From NCBI GenBank assembly GCA_039654915.1, contig CM077596.1:6510001-6574000 (forward strand): a DNA stretch of 64,000 nucleotides. Direction: 5' to 3'. A program made the translations under genes and the position numbers. Below, in pieces: positions 35,800-48,160 of the stretch. Source of the stretch: Aquilaria yunnanensis (taxonomy: Eukaryota; Streptophyta; Magnoliopsida; Malvales; Thymelaeaceae). Numbering within the stretch: the stretch's first letter is position 1; the number at the start of each line of letters is the position of its first letter. The notes beneath the pieces are model-generated. The model worked only from the letters and a program-made list of their open reading frames with translations, ran no database searches and was not told where the DNA came from.

Positions 35800-37040
35800 C
35801 TAAAATAAGACTTTTGTCTCTTATACTCTGTATAACATAAATATCTCGCTAATTTTCCTCAATTTATATATGTTTTTTGTAGTTGTTATACCAATGAAAG
35901 AAAACGAATTTGTTAAATTAGAGAGTTTTTAAAGTTTTCTTGTAGAAAATATTGTTTTCATCATTATACTATTTTTGTGTGAATTTATAAGTTTTATTGC
36001 TCAGTGTTAAGGTTTAATGGTTATATATGTATACATACCTCTTTTATAAAAATTCAACCATAGTTTTTTACAATTTGTTCACTTTCTACATGTTTTGCGC
36101 GGAAGAAAAAAATAACTTTTTTTTGTACTCAGAATCATTTATTCTACAAGTTGATGGTTTTTAAGAGGAGGAAAAATTATAAGAAGACTCGAATCCAGGA
36201 TAAACAAGTAGAAGGGAGCGGGTGTTCCTGCATTGCGCCATTTCACATGGCATCACGAGAAGAAAAACCAATTATAATTCAAGAATTTCATTTACAAAAT
36301 TAAAAAAAAAAAAAAAAAAGGGAAAAAGAGAGCTCTGCTGCGTTTCTAGAAATCAGAATGTTACCCTTTTCGTCAATCAATATTTCTGAAAAACTATGAA
36401 TCCTTATATATATCTCAACTAATAACACGAAATGGGGAATATAAATTGGGGAGCATAACAATAAGAAATGGGTGAATTGCGGAATAGGTTTATAAGATTA
36501 CGGAAGATTCTAACATGCCCGGTCAATACCCATATCCTTTTTTTTTCAGAATTTCTCAAACTTTTCAGAATGTATTAGTTAACGACCCAAGTTAGGAATT
36601 AGTAGCAAAGAGACCATTAGACTAGTAGAGTAAAATGCAACCTATTGATCCAGTAATAGGTTGCACAGGAGAAAGGATAGGCGGGAACAGGGGGAAAAAA
36701 GGGGAAATTACTGAAATGGATAAAATATATATTTATTTTAAGGTATTATGGGTATTAAATATAAATATATATTTATTGAAAAATATTATTGTACGTATTA
36801 TAGATAATAAATATATAAAATAAATATTTTATTTTTTTTATTTGGTGGATTAGTAAGTAAGAATAATTGAAAATGTATGTATTATATTGGTATTAGATAT
36901 AAAATATATATTTATTTGTACATGAAGATAATAAATAAGTGCAAAATTAAGGTGTGAATGAAGGGAAGGAAATATAAGAATTAAGTGAAAATTTTTTGTT
37001 TAAGTTAATTATATGGAAAAATAAATTAATTTAAAATTAG
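35800..37040. other. AT-rich intergenic DNA
   Basis: No gene is recognised. There is an A18 tract at 36302-36319 and AT-rich low-complexity sequence at 36720-37000 leading into the minisatellite. Confidence 0.5.
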
Positions 37041-39988
37041 TGGTACGAAGATATGGTTATAGTGGTACCCAATTATGGTTCTAGTGGTACCAAGTTAAGG
37101 TTATTAAGATACCAAGTTAAGGTTATCATAGTACCAAGTTAAGGTTATAGTGGAACCAAGTTAAGGTTCTAATGGTACCAACTTAAGGTTCAAGTGGTAC
37201 TAACCTAAGGTTGTAGTGGTACCAAACTAGGGTTCTAGTGGTACCAATTTAAGGTCATATTGGTGCCAAAAAATGTTCAAGTGGTAGCAACTTAAGGTTA
37301 TAATGGTCCTAAATTAAGGTTATAGTCGTACCAAGTCAAGGTTCTAGTGGTACCAAGTTATAGCTATTATGGTACTAAATTAAGGTTCTAATGGTATCAA
37401 GTTAAGGTTATAGAGGTACCAAATAAAGGTTACTGTGGTACCATCTTAAAATTACTATGATACCAAGTTAAGGTTATAATGGTACCAAGTTAGGGTTCTA
37501 ATGGTACCAAGTTAATGTTATAGTGATACCAATTTAAGGTTCAAGTGGTACTAACTTAAGTTCTAGTAGTACCAAATTAAGGTCTTACTGGTACCAAATA
37601 ATGGTTACTGTGGTACCATCTTAAGATTACTATAATACCAAGTTAAGGTTATAGTGATACCAATTTAAGGTTCAAGTGGTCCTAACTTAAGCTCTAGTGG
37701 TTCAAAATTAAGGTCTTACAAGATTCTAGTGGTACTAATTTAAGGTCATATTGGTACAAAAATAACGTTCATTGGTACCAACTTAAGGTTCTTGTGGTAC
37801 CAAATTAAGGTCATACTGGTACAACTTAAGGTTCTAGTGGTACCAATTTAAGGTCACATTGGTGCCAAAATAAGGTTCATTGGTACCAACTTAAGGTTCT
37901 AGTAGTAGCAAATTAAGGTTATAATGGTACCAAGTTAAGGTTTAAGTGGTACCAAGTTATGGTCCTAGTGGTACCGAGTTAAGGTTTTAGTGGTATCAAA
38001 TTAAGGTTATAGTGGTACCAAGTTAAGGTTATAGTGGTACCGAGCTAAAGTTCTAATGGTAGCAAGTTACAGTTATTGTGGTATGGAGTTAAGGTTCTAG
38101 TGATACCTAGTTAAAGTTCTAGTGCTATCTACCGAGTTAAGGTTTTAGTGGCACCTGGTTAAGGTTCGAGTGGTGCCGAGTTAAGATTCTAATGATACCA
38201 AGTTAAGGTTATTGTGGTACCAAGTTAGGGTTCTAATAGTATCAAGTTAAGGTTATACTAATACCAATTTAAGGTTTAGTGGTACCAATTTAAGGTGCAG
38301 TGGTATCAAATTATGGTTATACTAGTACTAACTTAAGGTTCTACTGGTACCGACTTAAGGTCATATTGGTACCAAATTAAGGTTCAATGGTACTAGCTTA
38401 AGGTTCTAGTGGTACCAAGTTATGGTTTTTGTGGTATCAAATTAAGGTATCAATGGTGCCAAGTTAAGATTATAACGGTACTAAATTAAGGTTTTGTGAT
38501 ACAAAGTTAAAGTTATTGTGGTACCTAGTTAGGGTTCTAATGGTATCAAGTTAACGTTATACTAATACCAATTTAAGCTCCAATGGTACCAGTTTAAGGT
38601 TGTAGTGGTACCAAATTATGATTATACTAGTACCAACTTAAGGTTCTATCGATACCAACTTAAGGTAATATTAGTACCAAAGTAAGGTTTAATGGTACCA
38701 ACTTAAGGTTCTAGTGGTAACAAGTTACGGTTTTTGTGGTATCAAATTAAGGTGTCAATGGTGCCAAGTTAAGGTTATAAAGGTACCAAATTAAGGTTAT
38801 TGGGCTACTACCAAGTTAAGGTTATAGTGGTACCAAGTTAGGGTTCTAATGGTATCAAGTTAAGGTTATACTGATACCAATTTAAGGTTCAGTGGTACCA
38901 GTTTAAGGTTATAGTGGTACCAAATTATGGTTATACTAGTACCAACTTAAGGTTCTACTGGCACCAACTTAAGTTCATATTGGTACCAAAGTAAGGTTCA
39001 ATGGTACCAGCTTAAGGTTCTAGTGGTACCAAGTTATGGTTCTTGTGGTATTAAATTAAGGTGTCAATGGTGCCAAGTTAAGGTTATAACAGTACCAAAT
39101 TAAGGTTATTGTGCTACTACCAAGTTAAGGTTATAGTGGTACCAAGTTAGGGTTCTAATGGTATCAAGTTAAGGTTATACTAATACCAATTTAAGGTTCA
39201 ATGGTACCATTTTAAGGTTATAGTGGTACCAAATTATAGTTATACTGGTACCAACTTAAGGTTCTACTGGTACCAACTTAAGGTCATATTGGTACCAAAG
39301 TAAAGTTCAATGGTACCAGCTTAAGGTTGTAGTGGTACCAAGTTATGGTTCTTGTGGTATCAAATTAAGGTGTCAATGGTGTCAAGTTAAGGTTATAACG
39401 ATACCAAATTAAGGTTTTGTGATACCAAGTTAAGGTTATTGTGGTACCAAGTTAGGGTTCTAATGGTATTAAGTTAAGGGTATCCTAATACCAATTTAAG
39501 GTTCAATAGTACCAATTTAAGGTTCTAGTGGTACCAAATTATGGTTATACTGGTACCAACTTAAGGTTCTACTGGTACCAACTTAAAGTCATATTGGTAC
39601 CAAAGTAAGGTTCAATGGTACCAACTTAAGGTTCTAGTGGTACCAAGTTATGGTTCTTGTGGTATCAAGTTAAGGTGTCAATGGTGCCAAGTTAAGGTTA
39701 TAACGGTACCAGATTAAGGTTTTAGGATACCAAGTTAAGGTTATTGTGGTACCAAGTTAGGGTTCTAAGGGTATGAAGTTAAGGTTATACTGATACCAAT
39801 TTATGGTTCAATGGTACCAATTTAAGGTTGTAGTGGTACCAAATTATGGTTATACTGGTACCAACTTAAGGTTCTACTGGTACCAACTTAAGGTCATATT
39901 GGTACCAAAGTAAGGCTCAATGGTACCAGCTTAAGGTTTTAGTGGTGCCAAATTATGATTTTTGTGGTATCAAATTAAGGTGTCAATG
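37041..39988 (+). repeat. 22-bp minisatellite array with ~305-bp higher-order units (left part)
   Basis: Tandem copies of a ~22-bp monomer close to GGTACCAAGTTAAGGTTATAGT, most with the GGTACC palindrome. From about 38200 on, monomer variants recur in a fixed order. The marker variant CAAGTTAGGG (CTAGTTAGGG once) appears at 38221, 38525, 38834, 39143, 39448 and 39753, spaced 304-309 bases, so blocks of about 14 monomers were amplified together. The left part (37041-38200) is more irregular. There is no coding potential. Confidence 0.93.
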
Positions 39989-40275
39989 TGTTAAGTGCAT
40001 AAATTCACGGTCAAAGTGTTGACTTTTCGACAACTTTGACCGACAATTTCTTGTAACTCTTCCCTTTTTGTCTTAGTTTTTCCTGTTTTCTTTGGCTTAC
40101 TACAGGTTGGGACTGTGTTGCGGACCGGGCATTAGAAGCAGACTTGAGCAGGATGGCGTTTGGATGAAAGAAGCGGTCGAAGCAAAACTCAAGGCTAGCG
40201 ACGCGTCGCCAGAAATCACGTCAGATTGGCAATGCATTGCCAACGATATCAACGTTCTGTGAACTTTTTCCCTCC

Positions 40276-40291
40276 TGGCGACGCGTCGCCA
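40276..40291. promoter_or_regulatory. CpG-rich palindrome in LTR upstream region (three related sites)
   Basis: TGGCGACGCGTCGCCA is a perfect 16-base palindrome. Imperfect relatives sit at about 40198-40212 (AGCGACGCGTCGCCA) and 40306-40325 (GTTGGCGACACGTCGCCAAC). All three lie 140-265 bases before the TATA box. They may be protein-binding sites; no factor is assigned. Confidence 0.6.
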
Positions 40292-40460
40292 GAATTCGAA
40301 CCTAGGTTGGCGACACGTCGCCAACGTCACTCTATTTCGCCCAAATCTCACATTTTTTATGGTCCCCCCCCTCTTCCTACCTGGTGAGCTGGCCTTGAAG
40401 AGGGATTCTTATCCCTTTAGGGTTTTAGGAAGAGGTGGCAAGGCAGAAAAAGGGAAGGAG

Positions 40461-40468
40461 TATAAATA
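40461..40468 (+). promoter_or_regulatory. TATA box of the solo LTR
   Basis: TATAAATA in a purine-rich context, at a position typical of the U3/R boundary. It sets the LTR orientation as plus. Confidence 0.75.
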
Positions 40469-41428
40469 AAAGGAGGAAGGAAGAGCCCACATGACCCCCT
40501 TGGCTTATTTTCGTCTCTCATCACTCTTGAAGATTTTTTATCATCAAGGAAGCGTTTGGGAGCTTGAAGAAGGGGTGATTACTCCTGGGAGCTTAGTCTT
40601 CTAAGGGTTCTTGGGTTTCCTCTTTTTTCTCTTTTATTTGTTGGATTTTCATGGATATATTTGTCATGGGTTTGTTGTTGATACTTACTATGGGTTGTGA
40701 GTAGTTTGATTTATCTCTCTAGGATGACATTTCTTATCTTGCTACTCAATGAAATTGTTTTGTGATTATGGATGGGATTCTTTTTGTGTTGCCCTTCTCA
40801 TTGTGCTTAATGTTGAGTGATGGTAGGCCACCATACACAATGTGCTAGTTCACTCAATCCTTGAGAGAGGATTAATAGGTGAGTGAAGAAAATGGAGGGG
40901 GCATAGTGGCAATCGAGATTAGAGGTAATCTAGGTAGTCATTAGGTATTAAAAAGAGGTTTAAACCTTAACCACCCTAGGTTAAAATTGGAGCTTGAGTA
41001 AGGCCTAAGTTAATTGATGGGTGAGCAAGGACTCATCTTGAGAAAAGGAGTTTTTGAAGTTAGATCCTCATTACCACACAAGGAAAACCAATCTTGAGGA
41101 CAAAGTTACTTGGGTAGCAAGGGGTAGGAGTGGAGTCCTAGGGAAATAGTTGCCTTAGTTCTAAGTCCATTTGACAAGTTTCATTTAGCACCTAGGGAAT
41201 TCTTTTAGTTTAATTCCTTCAAGTATCTCATTAGGACCAATCAGCTTCTTTAGATTCACTTCTTTCTCATTTTCAATTAAGTAACTTGAGTAATTTGATT
41301 TTCGAAACTAGGAAAAGTCTCCAAATTCCCTTGGGATGATACCCCTATTCACCTTTGAGTACACTACAACTCCGTGCGCTTGCGGGTAGTTAAGGGTTAC
41401 AAATTGATAAACTTTTAGTTTTACAACA

Positions 41429-41785
41429 CAATGGTCCCACGTTAAAGTTATAACGGTACCAAATTAAGGTTTTGTGATACCAAGTTAAGGTTATTGTGGT
41501 ACCAAGTTAGGGTTCTAATGGTATCAACTTAAGGTTATACTGATACCAATTTAAGGTTTAGTGGTACCAGTTTAAGGTTCTAGTGGTACTAAATTATGGT
41601 TATACTGGTACCAACTTAAAGTCATATTGGTACCAAAGTAAGGTTCAATGGTACCAGCTTAAGGTTGTAGTGGTACCAAGTTATGGTTTTTGTGGTATCA
41701 AATTAAGGTGTCCATGGCACCATGTTAAGGCTATAACAGTACCAAATTAAGGTTTTATGATACGAAATTGTGGCACCAAGTTAGG
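41429..41785 (+). repeat. 22-bp minisatellite array (right part)
   Basis: Continuation of the array after the solo LTR. The marker CAAGTTAGGG is at 41493. Subtracting the 1445-bp insertion puts it about 295 bases after the 39753 marker, in register with the higher-order unit. Near 41780 the monomers grade into GGATTAGGGTTAAGG-like sequence. Confidence 0.88.
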
Positions 41786-44690
41786 GATTAGGGTTAAGGA
41801 TTAAGGTTACGTTAAGGTTTAGGGAATAGGGTTATGATTAGGGTTTAGGATTATGGTTTAGTTAGGGTTATTGATTAGGAATTAGAGTTAGGGACTTGGG
41901 TATAATTTTCATTCTATTTTTCAATTTTTCTTACTAGTATATGGTTTAAATTAAAAAAAATAGGTAATTGTATTCAATTATATTTCTTTAGCATTCATAA
42001 TAGTCTCTATAATTACCTAACCTAAATAACTTGGCCTTAAATTATCTAAGATAGAAATTAACCTGACTTATATTAAACTCGAACAAAAAAACCTGAACGT
42101 AAAATTTGTATTCATAATAATAATACTAATATAATAATAAGTATAAATATGTATTCAGTAAAAAGCATAGTTAATTAATAGAATTATATTTAATGATATT
42201 TACCTTATTAAATGTAATAATCACATATATAATTAAATATATTGAAACCAATAAATCATTTCTTTTTAGACCTAAAAAGTATAATTATTAACTAATGATA
42301 TGAATAATGTATATAATTATATAAAATAAATATTACTTTATCTGATTAAGGCATTGGGGTTTAGGATTAAGAGGTTAGGATTAGGATTACATTTAGGGTT
42401 AGGGATTTAATGTTAGGGTTATGTTAAGGTTAAGGATTAGGGTTTAGGATTAAGGGGTTAAGCTTAGGATTACTTTTAGGGTTAGAGATTTAATATTAGG
42501 GTTTAGGATTAGGGATTAGGGTTTAGGGTTAGGGATCAAAAATTAAGATTAGTTTAGGGTTTAGGGTTATGGTTTGGGTTAGAGTTATGTTTAGGGATTT
42601 AAGGCTAGGGTTAGTAATTCGTTTAGGGTTTAGGGTAAGGATTACAATTAAAGCTAGGGTTACATGTAGTGTTAGAGGTTTCTTATCGAACAGGTCACTG
42701 AATATACAATTAGGGTTTAACGTTAGGGTTAGAGATTAGGGTTGATGTTTAGGGTTAGAGATTAAGGTTTAGGTTATTATAAGATTTTTTAAGATGTTTT
42801 TAAAATCGGAGGAAGATAAGTGTAATTTTTAAAAAAATTATTAAAAAATAATCGGATGTAATAATCCATTTGCTAATAATTTTTCATATTGTTAGTAACT
42901 TTTTATAATTTTAAGCATTAAAAAATCATAAAAAAAATGAATATTCAATGAATTCTTACACCTACATAATATTATATTTTTAAATAAAATTAGTTATAGG
43001 TAAAAAATTTAGGGTTAAGGTTTAGGATTAAAGTTTAAGGTTTATGGTTAATGATTAGGAATTAGAGTTAGAAATTAGGGTTTATTATTCATTATTTTTT
43101 TTTTGGATTATTGTTACTATTTAAGTCTTGTTCTTTGACATCATAATTACCCATCCTAAATAACCTAGCCTAAAATTACCTGAGATAGAAATTGACCTGA
43201 CTTGTATTGAACTTGAACAAAAAAACCCAAATGTAAAAGTTTGGGTTTTTGAATTATGTTATAGTTATGTTATGGTTAAAGTTTTATTTAGTATTAAATA
43301 AATATATAAAAAGTATATAAAAATTATATAAAATAAATATTACTCCATATATCTAGATTATTTGTTTTATTTCTAAATAGTACATAAATTAAGAAAGATG
43401 AAAGAAATATATCTTTTTTACTATTTAAAAAATAAAATTTCATAAAAAGTTAACAGTATCTTACAAATATTACAATCCATGGATTAAGGTTTAGGTTTAT
43501 AGATTAAGGTAAGGATTTTAGGGTAAGGGTTAAGCATAGGATCTATGGTTTGGGTTTAGGTTTATAATTTAGAGTCACACTTTTAATTTTTAGGATTATC
43601 TTAGAGTTATGTTAGGGTTAAATTTTTATTTATTATTTGTTTTACATTACATTAAGGGTCTAGGGTTTAGAGTTATGGATTAGAGTTTGAATTATGTTAT
43701 TTATTTATTTTAATTTTTTTCCTTTTAATATGGCCATTATTTTTGAACTGCTGGTGTAACGTTTACACTATGTTAGGAACATTCATATTTAGTAAGTCTA
43801 TATTAGGAGCATCCACATTTGGTAAATCTATGTTTTGGTCATTTCCAAATAAGTAACTTCCATATTCACTAATTAAGTTTAATAATCTAGTCATTTTAGC
43901 TTATGCACTAATAATTCGCTTAAACATGAAAGCGTATAATCTATAACTAAAATCTACTTAAGTCGAAATCAACATGAATCCGAAATCCCAAATTTGAAAT
44001 CTCTTTAACTAGAAATTATTTTTCCTAGGCTAATTGGAAATCTTATTATAATATATAAGACTAATTAGATTTGAATAAAATAAATTTTCCTTTGTACTTT
44101 ACCAAGTCCTATAAGAACAATATACTTTCAAATTTATTAAGTATTTTAGTGCCTTACTTTCAGATTTATTAAATTAATTTGTGGCTAAAAGAACAGAGAA
44201 ATTTTCATGTATTGTTTTGGGAATTTAGGGTTTAGGGTTATTTACGATTTAGTTTTTAAGGTTTAATGTTAGGGTTAGGGTTAGAAATTTTTTTAAAAAA
44301 CATTAACCAAAGAATCAGACTTGACGAAATAAATATGTCTTGGTTCTGGTACTCATGTTCAGGGTTTAGTTTATAGATTAAGGTAAGAGTTTTAGGGTTA
44401 GGGTTAAGTCTAGGATCTATGGTTAGCGTTTTGGTTTATAGTTTAGAGTCACACTTTTAGGTTTTAGAATTATGTTAGAGTTATGGTAAGGTTAAATTTT
44501 TTGTCATAGTTATTTTTACATATAGTTAATTTTTTTCGTTATAGTTTTACAGTTATAGTTTAGTGTCACCAAGTTTGGAAACTTTGAATTAGGTGAGTGA
44601 TTAGGAATTAGTATTTCAGATAATACGGTTTAGGGTTAGTGTTTAGGGTTTAATTTGGCTGTAGGGTTAGGTTTATATTAGGGTTATGTT
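41786..44690. repeat. Degenerate telomere-like (TTTAGGG/GGGTTA) interstitial region
   Basis: Clusters of GGGTTTAGGG, GGATTAGGG and similar variants occur at 41786-41920, 42345-42780, 43005-43090, 43470-43700 and 44215-44700, separated by AT-rich DNA. TTTAGGG is the usual plant telomere unit; here the copies are diverged and interspersed. All G-rich copies are on the plus strand. This suggests telomere-derived or subtelomeric satellite DNA, not a live telomere. Confidence 0.75.
43480..43625 (+). repeat. ~145-bp duplicated block within the telomere-like region
   Basis: Matches 44360-44500 in order and orientation (shared blocks include TTTATAGATTAAGGTAAG, AGGATCTATGGTT and TTTAGAGTCACACTTTTA), about 880 bases apart. 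A second pair is 41995-42110 and 43135-43230 (shared AGATAGAAATT and GAACAAAAAAACC blocks). These show that the region grew by segmental duplication. Confidence 0.75.
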
Positions 44691-45872
44691 GGGGCTACTA
44701 ATTGTAAAGTGTCATAGGCTTGCAGGTTATGGTTACTCTTTGATTGTGTCACTATAAATTTGGTTTTTAATGTAATTAACATTACCTAAATATAATTTAG
44801 CAAAATCCAATTTTCATTTTCTATCTTAAAATATTTGTCATTCAAAGCATATATTTTATCTATATAATTTTATTTGTAAAATGGAAATTATCTGGAGTGG
44901 GGAATTTTCACAAAATAGTATTACAAGGGGTTCTATTCGAATTAGTGATTTTGTTCAATTTCTTTATCTGTTCAGTATTAGGCTATAGGTTTTTTCATAA
45001 AAAGAAATTGACTCCAACTAAATTGTATCAACTTGGGATTGAACCTATGACCTACAATTCAACTTTGTGTTCCCCAACAACCACTTAACCATATCAACAT
45101 TTGTGTCTTGCTGTAACAATTAAATTAAATGAAGATGTCATGTAATTCCTATAAATAGTACATCCTCTTCTGGGCATTGATATTTCTTTGTTCTATTGGT
45201 GACTGACAAAGAAGAACGTGGCGATACCGGCCACAATGCAGAGAGATCGATATGGGTGATGTTGGCCATAGGATCCATCACCTTATTGTGTCATTGTTCA
45301 CCTGTAGCCACCGCAATTTTCTCACAACTTATTCATCTTTGGCCACCAGCACTCATTTCCGATGAACAACCTTCTATGTCATTCGTTCTGCTTTGTGAGT
45401 TTCTTTCTGTTACTACCTATTTCACGATTCCTTCATCATCTTGCTATATATGTGATTCGCACTTGGTTTGATATTTAGTTTACTGACTTAATGATTCGCA
45501 AAAGTTAATGAATGATCCAATTTTCTTTTGCATTTGTGTCTCTCAATTCATACTTATATTTCCTTGACATGAGTTGCACGTTTGAACCCCACTTTCTACA
45601 CTGCTACATTGACGCCAGCCTAATTTCGTTGACGTTGCCCTGTTGATCTAAATCTGGTTTGACTTTTCCTCTTTGTCTCATTTAGTATAGCTTTACTACT
45701 TTGGAATTGTGCAAAAGACATGTAATTTTCCATTTGTAGCTTATTTGTACTTTTTGTAGAGCCTCCGATAGAGCCAGAATGTATTGCGCTATGTATAGAT
45801 TCCAAACATGATCTTATTTTGAGGTGATGGTCAAAGGCGTTTGAATACGATTGGTCACACATTTCCAGTAAA
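44691..45872. other. Region upstream of the FAR1-like pseudogene
   Basis: No gene is recognised. A GGGGAATTTTCACAAAATAG motif at 44898 resembles Mutator-like element ends (GGG-A-rich start), and a TATAAATAG lies near 45160. Either could belong to the transposon that carries the gene downstream. Open frames of 63 and 91 codons here have no recognised domain. Confidence 0.4.
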
Positions 45873-48160
45873 GTGAACAAAGCTGTTCATATGTGGAATG
45901 CTATGGATCTAGAGGGTGTTGAGTTTGAAACGATCGGTGACACTGAGCAATTCTACCATAAGTATGCATGCATAATGAGGTTTTCTGTTAGGAAGGATGA
46001 CATAAGGATCAGTATGAAGTTGCAAATAACGCAGCAAAGAAGGTGGGTTTGTTCTAGGGAGGGAATACCAAAGGTGAGTACACCTAAGGAGGGGAGGTAG
46101 AGGCAGCCACGTCATTTGTCTCGCTGTGGATACATTGTTGCTTTTCGTGTTCACTATAGCAAGAAGTAGATTAAGTACATTGTTGGTGAGTTTAAAACCA
46201 TGCACAATCATGATCTTGCTGGAAACCATGAGGACATTACCTCTGATCCCAGAGGTGTATTGATGAAGTAACAAATGAGGTTCAAACAGACATACGTAGA
46301 GTAGGAGTCTTATCTTCCCAGATAATGGACTATATGGTTGTTGCACACTGCAGGTATAAGAATGTCAGATTTAGTCGTAAAGACCTATATAATTGGATTG
46401 ACTCAGACCGCAGGGTGGGCGACCTTGTAACTGACTCAGAGAAGACACTTGCTCATTTTACATCTAGAGCTCATAGTGACCCATATTTTTATTGTCGTTA
46501 TGTTGTTGATGGTGAAAACATGCTGCGATATCTTTTTTGGGCCAATGGTGGCATACGGAAGGATTATCATTGTTTCGGGGATGTCATATACTTTGACGGA
46601 ACTTATAACATGAATGGATAAAAGCTACCATATGTTGTAATTTTAGGTGTGAACCACAACTTCATGACGACCGTGTTTGGGTGTGGGCTCTTAACAGATG
46701 AGTTAGAGGCCTATTTTTCATGGTTATTAAGCCGTTTTATTGAGTGCATGGGTGGGAAGACACCAACAACTGTCATAACAGATTCAGCCCCTGGTATAAA
46801 ACTTGCTATACAGGCATCATTTCCTGATGCTAGGCGTCGGTTGTGCCCATGGAATTTGCTAAGGAAATGTAGAACAAATGTGAATGAATCTGCACATTTT
46901 TCGGGTGTGTTTGCCAACCTGATGCTTCATGTTGATGACCCGGTAGAGCTAGAAGCCAAGTGGGCCGCAGCGGTTGAAGAACACGGTCTGTCTACAAATG
47001 TTTGGGTAACTGAAATATGGCAAAAGTGGCTATTGTGGGCAACCGTGTATCTGGAAGGCACATTCTTTGCTGGGATGACTAGCACCCAACAATCAAAAGG
47101 AATGCACTCTTTTCAGAAACGATTCTTGGGCTCGTAGCTAAAACTTTATGAGTTCATTCGGCGGCTTGACGTTGCACTTGATCGTATTCGGAAGGTAGAA
47201 GTTCATGAAAACTTCTTTTCGCAACATACACACAACCACAGTTGGCCACACATCTAAAGCTTGTTGAGAAACATGCGGGTGAGGTGTACACGATTGGAAT
47301 GTTGAACTGAGTTAGAGAACATATACTTGACGAACCGCATAATTATTCCATGTGCACAGAGCATGTTGGTGTGGTTAAAAATACAACGTTTATAGGTACG
47401 CTTCATTAGCCGCCAATCATGTTGTGACCTATGATAGTGAAACAAAAAAGTTCGAATGCAACTGCAAAATACTGACATACACAAGTAACAGTCTTTCCCC
47501 ACTCAATTTTTTAGTACTGAATAACATTAATGGTCAAGTGTTGTGCCAGTTACCGTCAGGTTTTTCAATGAAATGCAGGTATTCCTTGTAGCCACATTTT
47601 CTCTGTACTGAAGGTGGAGAATATAGTTACCATACCACAGTCTTTGATTTTGCACTGATGTACGAAGGACACAAAGAAGGAGCGAAGTTATGGGTGATCA
47701 CTTTTTTGAACTGATTTGGAAACAGTTCAAGCGACGAAATGAAACCGGCTGGCCACCATTTGCAACAAGTTCATATATTTTGCGTCTTGTTGTGATGGTG
47801 AAGTATACACAGAAGTAAAAAGGAGAAATTGGGCAGTTGGCAGTTAAAGCTGCGGAAAGGTTTGAAGCATGCCAAGTTTCCATGAATAGTGGGACTTCTG
47901 ACAAACAATGCCAAATTCATGGTGTTCGAGACTCGATAAGAGTGAAGGTTAAAATGGGGAGAGAAAATGAGAAAAGGAAAAAGGCATCCACATCGAGGAT
48001 TACAAGGAACACAAGGAGACGTTGCACAATAAAGGTTGGTAGTGGTGACTTGAGACCTAGTCTAGCTGGCTCAGGGAAGGTCGGCAAGAACGTCGAGTCT
48101 CAAACTTGTGCACCTAACCGTGAAGGCACAGAGGTCCTTGGCCATATCTGCCATTTGTAA
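45873..48160 (+). pseudogene. FAR1-type Mutator-like (MULE) transposase, degenerate
   Basis: Order of parts: a FAR1 DNA-binding domain (about 45915-46230; GVEFETIGDTEQFYHKYA, later RCGYIVAFRV and a HNH-like MHNHDLAG); a MULE transposase core (46325-47137) with the first Asp in YFDGTYN, the second in VITDSAPGIKLAI and the LCPWNLLRKC block; then a SWIM zinc finger (C-x-C near 47457-47465, and PCSHIF near 47590). The tail (47837-48160) is basic. Stops at 46098, 46168, 46619 and 47135 and a frameshift between 46100 and 46325 inactivate it. FAR1/FHY3 light-signalling factors derive from such transposases, but the broken frame and transposon context favour an element-borne copy. The protein would have cut and joined element ends. 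Confidence 0.88.

Larger units (their letters stand above)
39989..41428 (+). mobile_element. Solo LTR inside the minisatellite
   Basis: A 1440-bp block starts TGTTAAGTGC and ends TTTTACAACA. It is flanked by the perfect 5-bp duplication CAATG (39984-39988 and 41429-41433), which restores the minisatellite when one copy and the block are removed. It has a TATA box (40461-40468) and no coding frame. An ACTCCGTGCGCTTGCGGGT motif near 41370 is a sequence I associate with plant Ty3/gypsy LTR or leader regions. The intact ends and exact duplication suggest a fairly young event. It is a solo LTR by absence of a partner LTR and of internal sequence. Confidence 0.9.

Noticed and set aside
37041..39988. 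CRISPR-like or other spacer-repeat array
   Set aside because: Units are contiguous 22-bp monomers with no unique spacers, and the genome is clearly a plant's. It is a satellite-type array.
41786..44690. A true chromosome end (telomere)
   Set aside because: The repeats are degenerate and interrupted, and more than 19 kb of other DNA follows them.
45873..48160. Functional host FAR1/FHY3 transcription factor
   Set aside because: Several in-frame stops and a frameshift; transposase-like core and transposon surroundings.
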